From NCBI GenBank assembly GCA_017303335.1, contig JAFLBK010000005.1, positions 1-64,000 of the forward strand: DNA of 64,000 bases, read 5' to 3'. The notes under the pieces were generated by a model, which made no database searches, was not told the DNA's origin, and saw only the letters and a list, made by a program, of their open reading frames with translations. The position numbers were made by a program, and so were the translations under genes. The stretch is from Chitinophagales bacterium (GTDB lineage: Bacteria > Bacteroidota > Bacteroidia > Chitinophagales > Chitinophagaceae). This document shows positions 1 through 8,149 of the stretch, in pieces; within the stretch, counting starts at the first letter, position 1; each line of letters opens with the position of its first letter.

Positions 1-75
1 CAGTCGTTGCCTACCACAGATAACCGTCCTTTCTTTAACGCTGTCTGAAAATATTTGTACTGCTGAGCTGAGCAT
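1..75 (-). CDS. possible 5' end of a cassette gene, cut by window start
   Basis: An ATG at 75-73 on the minus strand opens a frame of 25 codons that is still open at base 1. It lies in the leftmost, incomplete cassette unit, whose right arm ends at the AAC at 125-127. Start-to-core spacing of about 50 nt fits the other units. The visible residues are too few to assign a family, and the frame could be fortuitous. Confidence 0.25.
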   Translation of the reverse strand, partial: MLSSAVQIFSDSVKERTVICGRQRL

Positions 76-124
76 CCTGCAAAACTTAGGGAGCAACCAA
101 TGTCGCTGCCATCGAATTACGCCT

Positions 125-313
125 AACGTTGAAGCATTGGCGCAGTGGGAGTGAGGTTTTGTTCGTCTGCCCGGCCGCGGATGCTTTTAGAATTTAGGAA
201 TTCGAATTTAAGGCGTTTTGCTCAAGGATCAGGTCAACCCCTGACCGCTGCTTGGTTTTGTTTTTAAGCTGAAATTTGCTTGTTCAGCCCCCATTGCCGC
301 CAATGCCCGTGTT
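125..313. repeat. attC-like site R1 (class B)
   Basis: This is the first of 25 same-orientation repeats. It begins AACGTT and ends TGTT. Inner arms GCATTGGCGCAGTGGG and CCCCCATTGCCGCCAATGC pair, and a nested GGTCA/TGACC hairpin lies in the loop. The left outer arm is GCCTAAC and the right is GTTAGCAGC; these belong to different units, as in an integron array. Confidence 0.8.
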
Positions 314-327
314 AGCAGCTGGCGGTT

Positions 328-1089
328 TTATTTTTTACTGTAAATTTTCCTAATCAGTCCTGTTATACATCCGCTACAAGTCACAGTTTCTGAATTTCTT
401 TTTTTTATGCGTTTGATTATTTTACTGACGTCCGAGGCGATTGGATAACCATTGGTTTCCAATATCTTAAAACCACTTACCCCATAAGCTTGTGTTTCAA
501 CGCAAATACTTTGTAACATTTGAAATAGTGTATCTGTTTTTCCTTCTGCTGCAATTTCTTTAATCTGTTTTCCTTCTTCTGTCAAAGGAGAGCCGTCTCC
601 ACAGTAAAATGCAAAAACTCTGTATTCGGACATTTCCCTGATTAAATCTTTTAGTGTTTTCTGGGATTTATAGAACTTATTTCTTTGAGTCAGGTACTCG
701 TTTACTTTTTCAAAGGAAAAACTTGAGTCAAAAGCTAAAGTCGTTTTATCCATTTCAAATGGATTATAGTAATGTCTAATTGTTCGTGCATAAATAGTGT
801 CATTACGTGTAAGCAAATCAATTTGAAATCTCTCAAAGTTTAGTTCAACAGTTAAACGATGATGTCTGAATACAAAGTCAATGTCACGGTCAAAGGATAA
901 TGAAAAACTGCTTCTTGAAGGAATATACTTTGATTTTAAGGTGTCAAGTTTGGTTTGAAGGTATTTTGAGGTTGTTTCAGCCAATACAATACTGTCAACA
1001 ACTTTAAAATAATGCTTAGGTGTCTGTCCATTAGTTTTAAATATAACTAAAACTAAAGTAAAAGTTGTAAGTAGTTTTCGGGTTGTCAT
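328..1089 (-). CDS. cassette U1: secreted protein of unknown function
   Basis: The 253-residue product starts with a signal peptide (Met-Thr-Thr-Arg-Lys, hydrophobic core, ending near Gly-Gln at about residue 22) and is probably exported. No family is recognised. A Cys-Ser-Gly-Cys stretch lies near the C-terminus, followed by a short basic tail. The gene almost fills its unit: the stop is 14 nt from the left core and the start 12 nt from the right core. The unit ends match for nine bases (GTTAGCAGC and GCTGCTAAC). The tight fit argues for a genuine cassette gene. Confidence 0.8.
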   Translation of the reverse strand: MTTRKLLTTFTLVLVIFKTNGQTPKHYFKVVDSIVLAETTSKYLQTKLDTLKSKYIPSRSSFSLSFDRDIDFVFRHHRLTVELNFERFQIDLLTRNDTIYARTIRHYYNPFEMDKTTLAFDSSFSFEKVNEYLTQRNKFYKSQKTLKDLIREMSEYRVFAFYCGDGSPLTEEGKQIKEIAAEGKTDTLFQMLQSICVETQAYGVSGFKILETNGYPIASDVSKIIKRIKKRNSETVTCSGCITGLIRKIYSKK

Positions 1090-1101
1090 GTGCTTGCTGC
1101 T

Positions 1102-1291
1102 AACGTTCGAGCATTTACGCTGTTGGAGGGAGGAGGTGTTACGTCCGCCCAGCTGGTGATGCTGTTTGGGATAGGGTGTTTGAAATTAGGTTAGTTTGTC
1201 TTAGGATCAGGTCCAGCCCAGAACTAAAGCCTGGCTTTGGGTTTAAGCTGAAGTTCGCTTGTCAGGCCCCAATAGCGTAAATGCCTTTGTT
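1102..1291. repeat. attC-like site R2 (class A)
   Basis: This is a class A site. The inner arms GCATTTACGCT and AGCGTAAATGC are perfectly complementary and are followed by TTGG/CCAA. The loop carries the conserved GGATCAGGTC and GCCTGGCTTTG segments. It separates units U1 and U2. Confidence 0.85.
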
Positions 1292-1306
1292 AGCGGCTGT
1301 TATGAC

Positions 1307-1798
1307 TTAGTCAAAATTACTTTTTACGTACTCATCTAATTTATCAGTATCTGCTAAGGTCACTAACTTCTCTAACTCTTCATTTTTGGTTACTCCAATT
1401 CCTCTTTTATAAATACTTATAAGAGTAATTAACCCCGCTTTTGTAGCTGTTAAATTTGTAGTTGTTTTTTTGTTTTCAAGATAAAATTTTGAGTACCCGG
1501 CGAAAAACGTAAGTAATAGATCTGAATTGTCTCCGTATATAGCTTTTAACTTCTCAACTAAACTGATATTTAATGTAATGGTATCGATGTACCATTTTAA
1601 GACTATTGAATTTGCTGGTTTTCTTTTTTCTAATTCTACTGTTAGGCCTGTAGTAATAATCCAATTGGCAGCCTTTAGTACTTGTATTTCAGACGTGCTC
1701 AAATTTTCCATGGCTGCATTTGGCGAACTTGTCTGAGCTACAGTATATGTGCTAGTGATGAGGGACAAAAAAATCGCAAAAAATATTCTCTTTTTCAT
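1307..1798 (-). CDS. cassette U2: secreted protein of unknown function
   Basis: The 163-residue product has a clear signal peptide (Lys-Lys-Arg, hydrophobic core, cleavage near Val-Ala-Gln at about residue 22). The mature part looks largely helical, with a repeated Leu/Lys pattern and no cysteines, so it may be a small periplasmic helical protein. No family is recognised. The unit arms match as GTTAGCGGC and GCCGCTAAC. No promoter is visible between the start codon and the core, so expression may depend on read-through from neighbouring units. Confidence 0.8.
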   Translation of the reverse strand: MKKRIFFAIFLSLITSTYTVAQTSSPNAAMENLSTSEIQVLKAANWIITTGLTVELEKRKPANSIVLKWYIDTITLNISLVEKLKAIYGDNSDLLLTFFAGYSKFYLENKKTTTNLTATKAGLITLISIYKRGIGVTKNEELEKLVTLADTDKLDEYVKSNFD

Positions 1799-1827
1799 AT
1801 AGTAGAGTTTTGGTAATAATTGCCGCT

Positions 1828-2057
1828 AACGTGACTGCATTGGCGAAGTACGTGGGAATTAGTATTCCGTCAAGCCGGGTTTGTGATTTTGGTTAAGAAA
1901 TGAAATTGCCTGGGCAAACAAATGCAGCCAGCAGAACTAGGAGCGTAGCGAAAAACTGCTGGCGGATTAGGTTCAAGTCAGACCCAGAACTGACGTTTGG
2001 TAGTGGTTTGAAGCTAAATTTTAGGTGTCAAGCCCCGTATTTTGCCAATGCCTTGTT
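1828..2057. repeat. attC-like site R3 (class C, 230 nt)
   Basis: This is a long-class site. The outer inner-arm pair is GCATTGGCGAAGTACG with GTATTTTGCCAATGC. A second hairpin inside the loop pairs CCAGCAG with CTGCTGG around an ACTAGGAGCGTAGC loop. Confidence 0.8.
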
Positions 2058-2065
2058 AGCAGCTG

Positions 2066-2431
2066 TTACTCTGTCTCTTTCTTTAAAACGACTTCATATT
2101 TGTTGCGACGTATTATTATCTCAACAGAGTCGATTATTTTAATTGGGATTTTCCAAATAGCACCATTAGTTATTCCAAAAGCGGGATATTCGTATTCCAA
2201 TCCTTTAAACTTTACTGTCAAAGTATTATTTAATATTTTATAAATTCCTTTCCCGATAAATTCACCATGGCGATCCCAACTTCGATACTCAAACAAGCTA
2301 TTGTTTTTAAAAGTCCAACAAGATCCTAGCCTAAATACAGTGTCACGGGTGCAATAGCAGCCCTTTGGATTAGTTTGTCCTTTTAGAATAAAAGGAAGCA
2401 TAAGAATTAGCGCAAAAATGAACCTATACAT
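2066..2431 (-). CDS. cassette U3: small secreted protein of unknown function
   Basis: The start is placed at the ATG at 2431, giving 121 residues. The longer frame to 2461 would add ten residues in front of a good signal peptide (Met-Tyr-Arg-Phe, hydrophobic core, Lys-Gly-Gln) and would run into the site arm. A GGAG lies about 6 nt upstream of 2431. The mature part has three cysteines near its N-terminus (Cys-Tyr-Cys and a later Cys) and a lipocalin-like strand pattern with several Gly/aromatic turns, reminiscent of small beta-barrel lipoproteins. That resemblance is only suggestive. Unit arms match over ten bases. Confidence 0.78.
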   Translation of the reverse strand: MYRFIFALILMLPFILKGQTNPKGCYCTRDTVFRLGSCWTFKNNSLFEYRSWDRHGEFIGKGIYKILNNTLTVKFKGLEYEYPAFGITNGAIWKIPIKIIDSVEIIIRRNKYEVVLKKETE

Positions 2432-2471
2432 TTGCTTTGCTCCAAAAATCTGAATTTGCAAAATAGCTGCT

Positions 2472-2699
2472 AACGGTCCTGCATTGGCGCAGTTGGTGGG
2501 TTTTGTATTTCCAACCGTCTGGCCGGGATTATTTTAAAATTTGAAATTACTGAGTTATTGCGCAATAGCCAGCGGCACTAAGAGCGTAGCAAGGAGCCGC
2601 TGGCGGTTTTGTGCCCAAGTCAGCTCATGCCAGGGGTTGGGTTAGATGCAAAAAACTGAAGTTTTGTTGTCTAGCCCCCAATTGCGCCAATGCCATGTT
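2472..2699. repeat. attC-like site R4 (class D, 228 nt)
   Basis: The inner arms are GCATTGGCGCAGTTGG and CCAATTGCGCCAATGC. The nested hairpin pairs CCAGCGGC with GCCGCTGG, changed on both sides relative to the class C version. The site resembles R23, the only other class D site, and both precede a geneless unit. Confidence 0.8.
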
Positions 2700-2908
2700 A
2701 GCCGGTCGGTTGCCTTCGAGTTGATAAAAATGCCAAATCAAGGTTCGCCTGTCGGGCGTGGCTGTGCATGCACTGAAGTTAAATTGATTGATACAGGCCA
2801 CCCTGCGATTTATTTGCTGCTAACTTTTTAGTCGAGTTGGAAAAGCTGAGCAATTATTTATTGTTGAAGTTAGGTTACTGTCGCTCAGTTAAGCAGCAAC
2901 TGCCGGCT
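2700..2908. other. cassette U4: unit without a recognisable gene
   Basis: This unit of about 210 nt lies between R4 and R5 and has matched arms GTTAGCCGG and CCGGCTAAC. It is a diverged copy of the unit at 17314-17522 and no long frame is shared between the two. On the plus strand a 33-codon frame (ATG at 2730) encodes Met-Pro-Asn...Arg-Gly-Cys-Ala-Cys-Thr-Glu-Val. The other copy keeps Met-Pro-Asn and Arg-Gly-Cys-Ala-Cys-Thr-Glu-Val but stops after 18 codons. It may encode a micropeptide or an RNA, or act as a regulatory spacer. Confidence 0.6.
2730..2831 (+). CDS. possible micropeptide in geneless cassette U4
   Basis: This 33-codon frame contains the segment Arg-Gly-Cys-Ala-Cys-Thr-Glu-Val, which also occurs in the diverged unit at 17.3 kb. 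Within that segment two base differences between the copies are silent (Cys and Thr codons). That hints at coding selection but is far too little to prove it. It would be read opposite to most cassette genes. Confidence 0.2.
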   Translation: MPNQGSPVGRGCACTEVKLIDTGHPAIYLLLTF

Positions 2909-3098
2909 AACGTCCCCAGCATTTACGCTGTTGGAGGGAGGCTTTGTACGTCCGCCCGGTTGGTAAAGCTTTTAGGGTTTGGGTATTTGAAATTAATGGG
3001 TTTGTCTTAGTATCAGGTCCAGCCCCGAACTGATGCTTGGCTTTGAGTTTTAGCTGAAAATATGCTTGTCAGGCCCCAATAGCGTAAATGCCTGTGTT
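2909..3098. repeat. attC-like site R5 (class A)
   Basis: This class A site has arms GCATTTACGCT and AGCGTAAATGC. Its right GTT overlaps the TAA stop codon (3097-3099, minus strand) of the next gene. Confidence 0.85.
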
Positions 3099-3714
3099 AG
3101 CGGCGGTATTGTAGATCCGTCAGTTGTTTGTTCATGACTTGCTTTAACTCTTGTTTTGTCTTACTGAGCATTTCTGGATGATAGATTGTCGAGTCAATGG
3201 TATTTGTGCAATTTTCCTTTAAAAATTCATGAATTATTGATTCTTGCCCAATCATTATCATAGAGCAAGCCCATAATCTCCAGTCATAAAAATAGTATGG
3301 GCTTTTTGCATTCATCGTGTCTAATGTCTTTTTATATAATATTGCAGCTCTTTCGAAAGATTTTTGGGCCGATATTGTGTCTTGAAAAAATTGCTCAAAT
3401 GTTGCAGCTTGAAAAAATAAATCTGCTGAATCGGGTCTGAAAGAGATTAGACGATTATTTGTCTTTAGAGCTGATTTGTAATTCCCTAAAGTAACTTCAA
3501 AGAAATATTTATTCTTATACAAATCGAATATTGTACTGTCTTGTTTAATGGCTTGATTCAAAAGTGCTATAGCTTGCTCATATTTTGAAGTATCCTCAAA
3601 ATGATTTGTTATGGCTACTGCACTGTCATTTAGTTCTATTGCAGAAATTCTGGTTGCTGAATTATTACAAGCAAACAAAATGCAGATTGGAAGAAATATT
3701 AGTAGATGTCGCAT
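3097..3714 (-). CDS. cassette U5: TPR-like lipoprotein
   Basis: The 205-residue product starts with a lipoprotein signal peptide whose lipobox Leu-Phe-Ala-Cys ends at Cys16. The region from about residue 40 to 150 shows tetratricopeptide-like helical pairs (alternating Ala/Leu positions, a Gly-Asn-Tyr-Lys-Ser-Ala-Leu motif and an Ala-Gln-Lys-Ser-Phe-Glu-Arg-Ala motif). It is probably anchored in a membrane facing the periplasm and may mediate protein contacts. Its stop codon is formed by the recombination core itself (the TTA of GTTAGC read on the minus strand). Confidence 0.82.
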   Translation of the reverse strand: MRHLLIFLPICILFACNNSATRISAIELNDSAVAITNHFEDTSKYEQAIALLNQAIKQDSTIFDLYKNKYFFEVTLGNYKSALKTNNRLISFRPDSADLFFQAATFEQFFQDTISAQKSFERAAILYKKTLDTMNAKSPYYFYDWRLWACSMIMIGQESIIHEFLKENCTNTIDSTIYHPEMLSKTKQELKQVMNKQLTDLQYRR

Positions 3715-3734
3715 GTGTATTGAATATCGCCGCT

Positions 3735-3962
3735 AACGTTCAGGCATTGGCGAAGTACGGGAATAGTTGTTCCATCCGCCCGGCCTGGAATGTATTTAAA
3801 GAAACGAAATTATTCTGACCAACGCAAACCAGCCAGCAGAACTAGGAGCGTAGCAAAAAACTGCTGGCGGTCTAGGTAACGGTCAAGCCCATAACTGAAG
3901 ATTGGTAGAGATCTGTTGCTGATTGTTCTTCCGTCCGCCCGTATTTTGCCAATGCTTTTGTT
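3735..3962. repeat. attC-like site R6 (class C)
   Basis: The inner arms are GCATTGGCGAAGTACGGG and CCCGTATTTTGCCAATGC. The nested CCAGCAG/CTGCTGG hairpin is present. It is the left neighbour of the first copy of the duplicated block, whereas the second copy has a class F site here. Confidence 0.8.
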
Positions 3963-3976
3963 GGTGGCATGTTGCA

Positions 3977-4567
3977 TTAGTCTGTTACCGTTAGTTCGGT
4001 ACCAAAATGCACTCCTGCTTCTTTGAAAAACTGCCTCAACAATTCATATTTTTCTATGCAGAAATCACCAGATCGAACATCCTTCGAACTGACTTTAAAA
4101 CCATAGCATTGGAAGCATAGCTCAATGTAAGCAAATACAGTATTGGTATCATCCAAAAATAATATTGCATTTCTTGGGTAATAGCAACCTTCACTAAATG
4201 AGTAAAAGATACCCTTGTATCCAGTGTTATATAAAATATCAGACAGTGAAATAGTCTGTTTTTCATTTAAAGAAATGACTTCTTGCAATTTCGAGACATC
4301 TACAGCAGTTCCTATTTTGGGAATTTCATTGGTGAAGGATTTGGGTTGCAAGTCAAATGAGCACAACTTTACTTTACTGGCTTTCTTGAATGGGAAAAAC
4401 CCAAGTCTTTGAGAAATTGAAAATTTAGTTAGATGAACGCAATGCTTATTGGCGCTATCTTGATATTGTTCTTTTTTTGTTAGAGGCCGTGGCTTACCAA
4501 TACTTCGCAATTGGCAAAATACTGTCTGGCTGAAAAGAAATGAAACTATTAGAATTAGATACTTCAC
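3977..4567 (-). CDS. cassette U6: secreted protein of unknown function, copy 1
   Basis: The 196-residue product has a signal peptide ending near Phe-Cys-Gln at residue 19. The start is GTG at 4567, and no better ATG gives the signal sequence. The mature protein has several cysteines, including a Cys-Phe-Gln-Cys pair near residue 150, so disulfide formation in the periplasm is plausible. No family is recognised. The unit arms match over ten bases (GTTGGTGGCA and TGCCACCAAC). Confidence 0.8.
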   Translation of the reverse strand: MKYLILIVSFLFSQTVFCQLRSIGKPRPLTKKEQYQDSANKHCVHLTKFSISQRLGFFPFKKASKVKLCSFDLQPKSFTNEIPKIGTAVDVSKLQEVISLNEKQTISLSDILYNTGYKGIFYSFSEGCYYPRNAILFLDDTNTVFAYIELCFQCYGFKVSSKDVRSGDFCIEKYELLRQFFKEAGVHFGTELTVTD

Positions 4568-4603
4568 TTTTAATTATTGGAATGCCAAATGGCAATTGCC
4601 ACC

Positions 4604-4794
4604 AACGCCCCCAGCATTTACGCTGTTGGAGGGAGGAGGTGTTGAGTCCGCCCGGTTGAGGATGCTTTTTGGGTTTGTGAGTTTGAAATTCCGATGGTTT
4701 GTCTGAGGATCAGGTCAGCCCCAGAACTAATGCCTGGCTTTGAGTTTTAGCTGAAGTACGCTTGTCTGGCCCCAATAGCGTAAATGCCTATGTT
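4604..4794. repeat. attC-like site R7 (class A)
   Basis: This class A site lies inside the duplicated block and is identical to R13. Confidence 0.85.
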
Positions 4795-4829
4795 ACACGC
4801 CGTTGTCGAAAGTAATCCATGAATTAATC

Positions 4830-4837
4830 TAATTTTG
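4830..4837 (+). promoter_or_regulatory. cassette-borne -7 element for U7
   Basis: TAATTTTG fits TAnnTTTG exactly and lies 20 nt upstream of the U7 start codon. No convincing -33 element at the usual spacing was found. The same sequence is present in the second copy at 9881-9888. Confidence 0.45.
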
Positions 4838-4857
4838 GGGTCTTATTTTAACTGAGT

Positions 4858-5208
4858 ATGAGAAATATAACTTTATGCGTCTTTTTACTTCTTTTAAGCC
4901 ATTCTTGTAGAGTGGCAAATCATGAAAGTGAAGATCCTTACGAGGTTTCAAAGAAATATTGCAATTGCATAGAAAATCAATTAGTAAATGCAAGGGACTC
5001 CTCTATAAATTTGAATGATTGCGAACAATCGATATTTTCAAGAAGTAGGCTTTTGTCAATTTATGCCGACTTTAGTAACAGCGAAAAATATAAAAAAGAG
5101 ACATTGGATAGTGCCCATAAATTTGCCATAGAAGTAAGAAACATTACAGATACACTTTGCTACAACAAGATTGACTTTAAAAAGGTCAAGAAGTCTCGCC
5201 ACTTTTAA
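4858..5208 (+). CDS. cassette U7: small lipoprotein in opposite orientation, copy 1
   Basis: The 116-residue product has a lipoprotein signal peptide with lipobox Leu-Ser-His-Ser-Cys ending at Cys17. A short cysteine-containing stretch (Lys-Lys-Tyr-Cys-Asn-Cys) follows. It is the only kind of cassette gene in the array read left to right. A TAATTTTG element at 4830-4837 matches the Bacteroidota -7 consensus TAnnTTTG and sits 20 nt before the ATG, so this cassette probably brings its own promoter. The unit arms match over ten bases (GTTACACGCC and GGCGTGTAAC). No family is recognised. Confidence 0.82.
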   Translation: MRNITLCVFLLLLSHSCRVANHESEDPYEVSKKYCNCIENQLVNARDSSINLNDCEQSIFSRSRLLSIYADFSNSEKYKKETLDSAHKFAIEVRNITDTLCYNKIDFKKVKKSRHF

Positions 5209-5270
5209 GCTAAAACAAGCGCAGGTTTGGCTTGATTCCGACTGTTATTAACTGCCAATAAATGGCGTGT

Positions 5271-5459
5271 AACGTTCGAGCATTTACGCTGTTGGAGGGA
5301 GGCTTTATACGTCCGCCCAGTTGGCGATGCTTTTAGGGTTTGAATATTTGAAATTATGCTGTTTTGTCTGAGGATATGGTCCAGCCCAGAACTGATGCCT
5401 GGCTTTGGATTTTAGCTGAAGTTCGCTTGTCAGGCCCCAATAGCGTAAATGCCTATGTT
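5271..5459. repeat. attC-like site R8 (class A)
   Basis: This class A site lies inside the duplicated block and is identical to R14. Confidence 0.85.
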
Positions 5460-5467
5460 GGGTGCTG

Positions 5468-6055
5468 TTAGTTTTCAAGACACTGGTAAATGTCCTGTGC
5501 GTATATTCTAAAAGTTTCATTTCCTAAACTGCCAAAGCTCAATTTAAATATTTTCCCATTGCGATCAATAATAACGGTATAGGGTACAAAGTCAGATAAT
5601 TTGAAGGTTTCGCTGGTAATCTTTTCCGAATTAGGAATAGTGGTAAATCTAAAAGGAATCTTCTTGAAAAGCCTAGTAAGATCTTGCTTTGTATTGCTTG
5701 CAAATGATATAAAGAGCACGTTTTTGCTAGCAAAATGATCTGCAAGTTTATTCAATTCTGGAATGCTATTGACGCAGGGCTGACAGCTAATACCCCAGAA
5801 GTACAAGAATAGAATATTTCCTTTGTACTGTTGCAAATCAATTTTCTTTCCATTGAGTGAACGAGTTTTTACAGTTGGAGCTAGAACTCCAGTTAAACAA
5901 CTGTCTCTTTGATAGATACTCCACGCATATAGAGAGTCGTCAGTCTGTTGATTTGAAACATGGAGTTTTGTGCACTTTTCAAATTGCTCAGAATATGTTT
6001 GAGCAGAACTCGATAAAGTCACAAGAAGAGGTATAATTTGTAAGAACGATTTCAA
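5468..6055 (-). CDS. cassette U8: TlpA-like thioredoxin-fold protein, copy 1
   Basis: The 195-residue product has a signal peptide (cleavage near Ser-Ala-Gln, about residue 19) and a redoxin/TlpA domain from about residue 60 to 190. The active-site motif is Cys91-Gln-Pro-Cys94 within Phe-Trp-Gly-Ile-Ser-Cys-Gln-Pro-Cys, and a conserved proline follows in Phe-Val-Pro-Tyr-Thr-Val. It is expected to act as a periplasmic thiol-disulfide oxidoreductase. Gln-Pro replaces the commoner Gly-Pro or Glu-Pro dipeptide. The apparent start is TTG at 6055, since no ATG lies between the core and the signal peptide. The unit arms match over ten bases. Confidence 0.88.
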   Translation of the reverse strand: MKSFLQIIPLLVTLSSSAQTYSEQFEKCTKLHVSNQQTDDSLYAWSIYQRDSCLTGVLAPTVKTRSLNGKKIDLQQYKGNILFLYFWGISCQPCVNSIPELNKLADHFASKNVLFISFASNTKQDLTRLFKKIPFRFTTIPNSEKITSETFKLSDFVPYTVIIDRNGKIFKLSFGSLGNETFRIYAQDIYQCLEN

Positions 6056-6099
6056 ATGATAATCCTGCTAGGAAGAAGCACATTTTACTAATAGCACCC

Positions 6100-6288
6100 A
6101 ACGTTCGAGCATTTGCGCTGTTGGAGGGAGGATGTGTTGGGTCCGCCCGGTTGGGGATGCTTTTAGGGTTTGTGAGTTCGAAGATACGGTGGTTTGTCTT
6201 AGGATCAGGTCAGCCCAGAACTGATGCCTGGCTTTGGGTTTATGTTGAAGTTCGCTTGTCAGGCCCCAATAGCGTAAATGCCTTTGTT
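6100..6288. repeat. attC-like site R9 (class A)
   Basis: This class A site has one changed base in the left arm (GCATTTGCGCT). It flanks the right end of duplicated copy 1, whereas copy 2 is followed by a class B site. Confidence 0.83.
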
Positions 6289-6303
6289 AGCTGCTGTACA
6301 TTC

Positions 6304-6843
6304 TTACTTTTTAAAGAACTCCAATAATCCGTCGATCCAGCCTGGAGAAAGATTATACTGGGTATAACCCTCTTCAGTCATATTGTACGTGTACTGTCCG
6401 ACAAATTTTGGTAAATCCGGCGGGTAGTGGATTATAGTTTTGTCGAAAGATTTTGTTTCATAAGTGTATTTTCCTTCTATCATGCGCACTAAAGCGATAC
6501 CATGCTGCTCGGCATACTCAACACATCCAGATTGAAATTTGGCTGTAGAAAAAATTATCCCCTTTTGTGCACCAAGTGAATGCATTTTATCTTTTAATAA
6601 TTGAACAACCTCTCGTTTTATTGACGAAGAATGTCTCTTACATTCAACTAATACTGTAATCTTTGTTCCAAGCGCTTGAAATGTTGCTTTAATGTCTATT
6701 TGATACGTCCCATCATGAGATTCTTCTGTCGAATTATGAACTATTTTGAAGTCTTCTAATTTGGAACCGGCCTCCTTTAGAAAATTTAGAACTGTCAGTT
6801 CGAATTCCGTTGGTGTAATGTCTAGGAAGTCAGGAGGGATCAT
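6304..6843 (-). CDS. cassette U9: Mrr-like PD-(D/E)xK nuclease
   Basis: The 179-residue product carries the Mrr/restriction-endonuclease fold signature. Asp50 lies in Tyr-Gln-Ile-Asp-Ile, and Glu67-Cys-Lys69 in Val-Leu-Val-Glu-Cys-Lys-Arg. A conserved helix-strand segment (Leu-Gly-Ala-Gln-Lys-Gly-Ile-Ile-Phe-Ser-Thr and Tyr-Ala-Glu-Gln-His-Gly-Ile-Ala-Leu) follows, as in Mrr_cat proteins. It is cytosolic with no signal peptide. No DNA-binding winged-helix domain or methyltransferase partner accompanies it. It may be a stand-alone defence or DNA-repair nuclease, or inactive as a restriction enzyme. The unit arms match over ten bases. Confidence 0.85.
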   Translation of the reverse strand: MIPPDFLDITPTEFELTVLNFLKEAGSKLEDFKIVHNSTEESHDGTYQIDIKATFQALGTKITVLVECKRHSSSIKREVVQLLKDKMHSLGAQKGIIFSTAKFQSGCVEYAEQHGIALVRMIEGKYTYETKSFDKTIIHYPPDLPKFVGQYTYNMTEEGYTQYNLSPGWIDGLLEFFKK

Positions 6844-6881
6844 TTACTTTGTTTGTAACAAATTATAGTGGTATAGCAGCT

Positions 6882-7069
6882 AACGTTCAAGCATTGGCGC
6901 AGTGGGAGTGAGGCTTTGATCGTCTGCCCAGCTGGCGATGCCGTTAGAATTACTGAATTTGGAATTTTCGGGTTATTCCCAAGCATCAGGTCAACCCCTG
7001 ACCGCTGCCTGGCTTAGTTTTATGCTGAAGTATGGGTGTCAGGCCCCCATTGCGGCCAATGCCCTTGTT
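6882..7069. repeat. attC-like site R10 (class B)
   Basis: This class B site has arms GCATTGGCGCAGTGGG and CCCCCATTGCGGCCAATGC and the nested GGTCA/TGACC hairpin. Confidence 0.85.
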
Positions 7070-7079
7070 GTGTGCCGTT

Positions 7080-7931
7080 TTATTTGGGGATTATTCTTTG
7101 TCCGTTTTTGTCAATGTAATGAACGCCACCACTGAAGTGAGGACCACCATAATATTCAATCAAGTCGCCTTGAAATCCCATATAACAGTGCATTGGTTGC
7201 TGACTAACAACTTGCCCCTTTGTGTTGATTATTGCGTCCAAGTAATAGTCATTGGCGACTTCATAAGGTTGATATTTTAGTCTTACGGCACATATTCCAT
7301 TTTGAAAACGGTCTGCTAAATAATACCTTGGTTCAATTATTATTTCGCCTTTTAAGTTCTTGAATCCCCATAAACTGTCCTGTTTGAATTTAATTAAAGT
7401 GTCTGTCATTGGCGAAATGCCACTCTTTACTTTTTGGTATATTTCAATTCTTGAATATGTGTCATTTCCTATTCTGTTTCCTTTTGTGTCAATCGGATAA
7501 AAATTTGAAAACTCTATGTCACTCACATAAGCAATGCCGTTTTTAAATTCCTTATAACCGTCTTTCCAGGTTTTCTTAAATTCATTTATTCCTTTTTTGT
7601 TAATAAACCAATGTGCAGTAAAACTTTTTATTCTTGCAAATCCTTCACTAAAATCAGTTTCTGGAAAATTGTCTTGTATGTCAAACACTTCATTGCCTAA
7701 AGTGTCAATGCAAATCCATTTATAACCTTTTGTAATTACTTCTTTGGAAACAAAGCATAAACCGTCATTAAAATCCTTTACAATAAGGTAAATTGGTTTC
7801 ACTTTAACTGTCCCTTTTTTGTCAATGAAACCGTATTTACCGTCGTTACCAGCGAACTTATAAAGTTGATTGGCTTGTCCAAAGGCAAGTGTCGAAAAGA
7901 GTAGAATTAGTATTGTCAATTTGAAACGCAT
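7080..7931 (-). CDS. cassette U10: secreted WG-repeat protein
   Basis: The start is placed at the ATG at 7931 (283 residues). The frame runs ten codons further, but only into the recombination arm. A signal peptide ends near Ala-Phe-Gly-Gln. Several WG-type repeats follow (Gly-Lys-Tyr-Gly-Phe-Ile-Asp-Lys-Lys-Gly near the N-terminus, Trp-Gly-Phe-Lys-Asn-Leu-Lys-Gly around residue 205, and Tyr-Ile-Asp-Lys-Asn-Gly-Gln at the end). WG/KWG-repeat proteins are common in Bacteroidota and are thought to form beta-rich solenoids or propellers of unclear function. The unit arms are GTTGTGTGCC and GGCACACAAC. Confidence 0.87.
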   Translation of the reverse strand: MRFKLTILILLFSTLAFGQANQLYKFAGNDGKYGFIDKKGTVKVKPIYLIVKDFNDGLCFVSKEVITKGYKWICIDTLGNEVFDIQDNFPETDFSEGFARIKSFTAHWFINKKGINEFKKTWKDGYKEFKNGIAYVSDIEFSNFYPIDTKGNRIGNDTYSRIEIYQKVKSGISPMTDTLIKFKQDSLWGFKNLKGEIIIEPRYYLADRFQNGICAVRLKYQPYEVANDYYLDAIINTKGQVVSQQPMHCYMGFQGDLIEYYGGPHFSGGVHYIDKNGQRIIPK

Positions 7932-7952
7932 AGTCTGTTGAAAATGGCACAC

Positions 7953-8141
7953 AACGTTCAAGCATTGGCGCAGTGGGAGTGAGGCTTTGTTCGTCTGCCC
8001 AGCTGGCGGTGCCGTTAGAATTTAAGAATTTGAATTTACCGGATTTTTTTGAAGGATCAGGTCAACCCCTGACCGCTGCCTGGCTTTGTTTTTACGCTGA
8101 AGTATGGGTGTCAAGCCCCCATTGCCGCCAATGCCCATGTT
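7953..8141. repeat. attC-like site R11 (class B)
   Basis: This class B site separates the WG-repeat cassette from U11. Confidence 0.85.
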
Positions 8142-8149
8142 AGCGGTTG

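Larger units (their letters stand above)
3958..6106. repeat. duplicated three-cassette block, copy 1
   Basis: These 2149 bases (units U6-U8 with sites R7 and R8) recur at 9009-11157 at a constant offset of 5051, with no difference seen where lines were compared. All encoded proteins are identical. Identity begins just before the GTT core on the left and ends within AACGTTC on the right, so the block runs from core to core. The flanking repeats are of different classes in the two copies. Confidence 0.93.
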
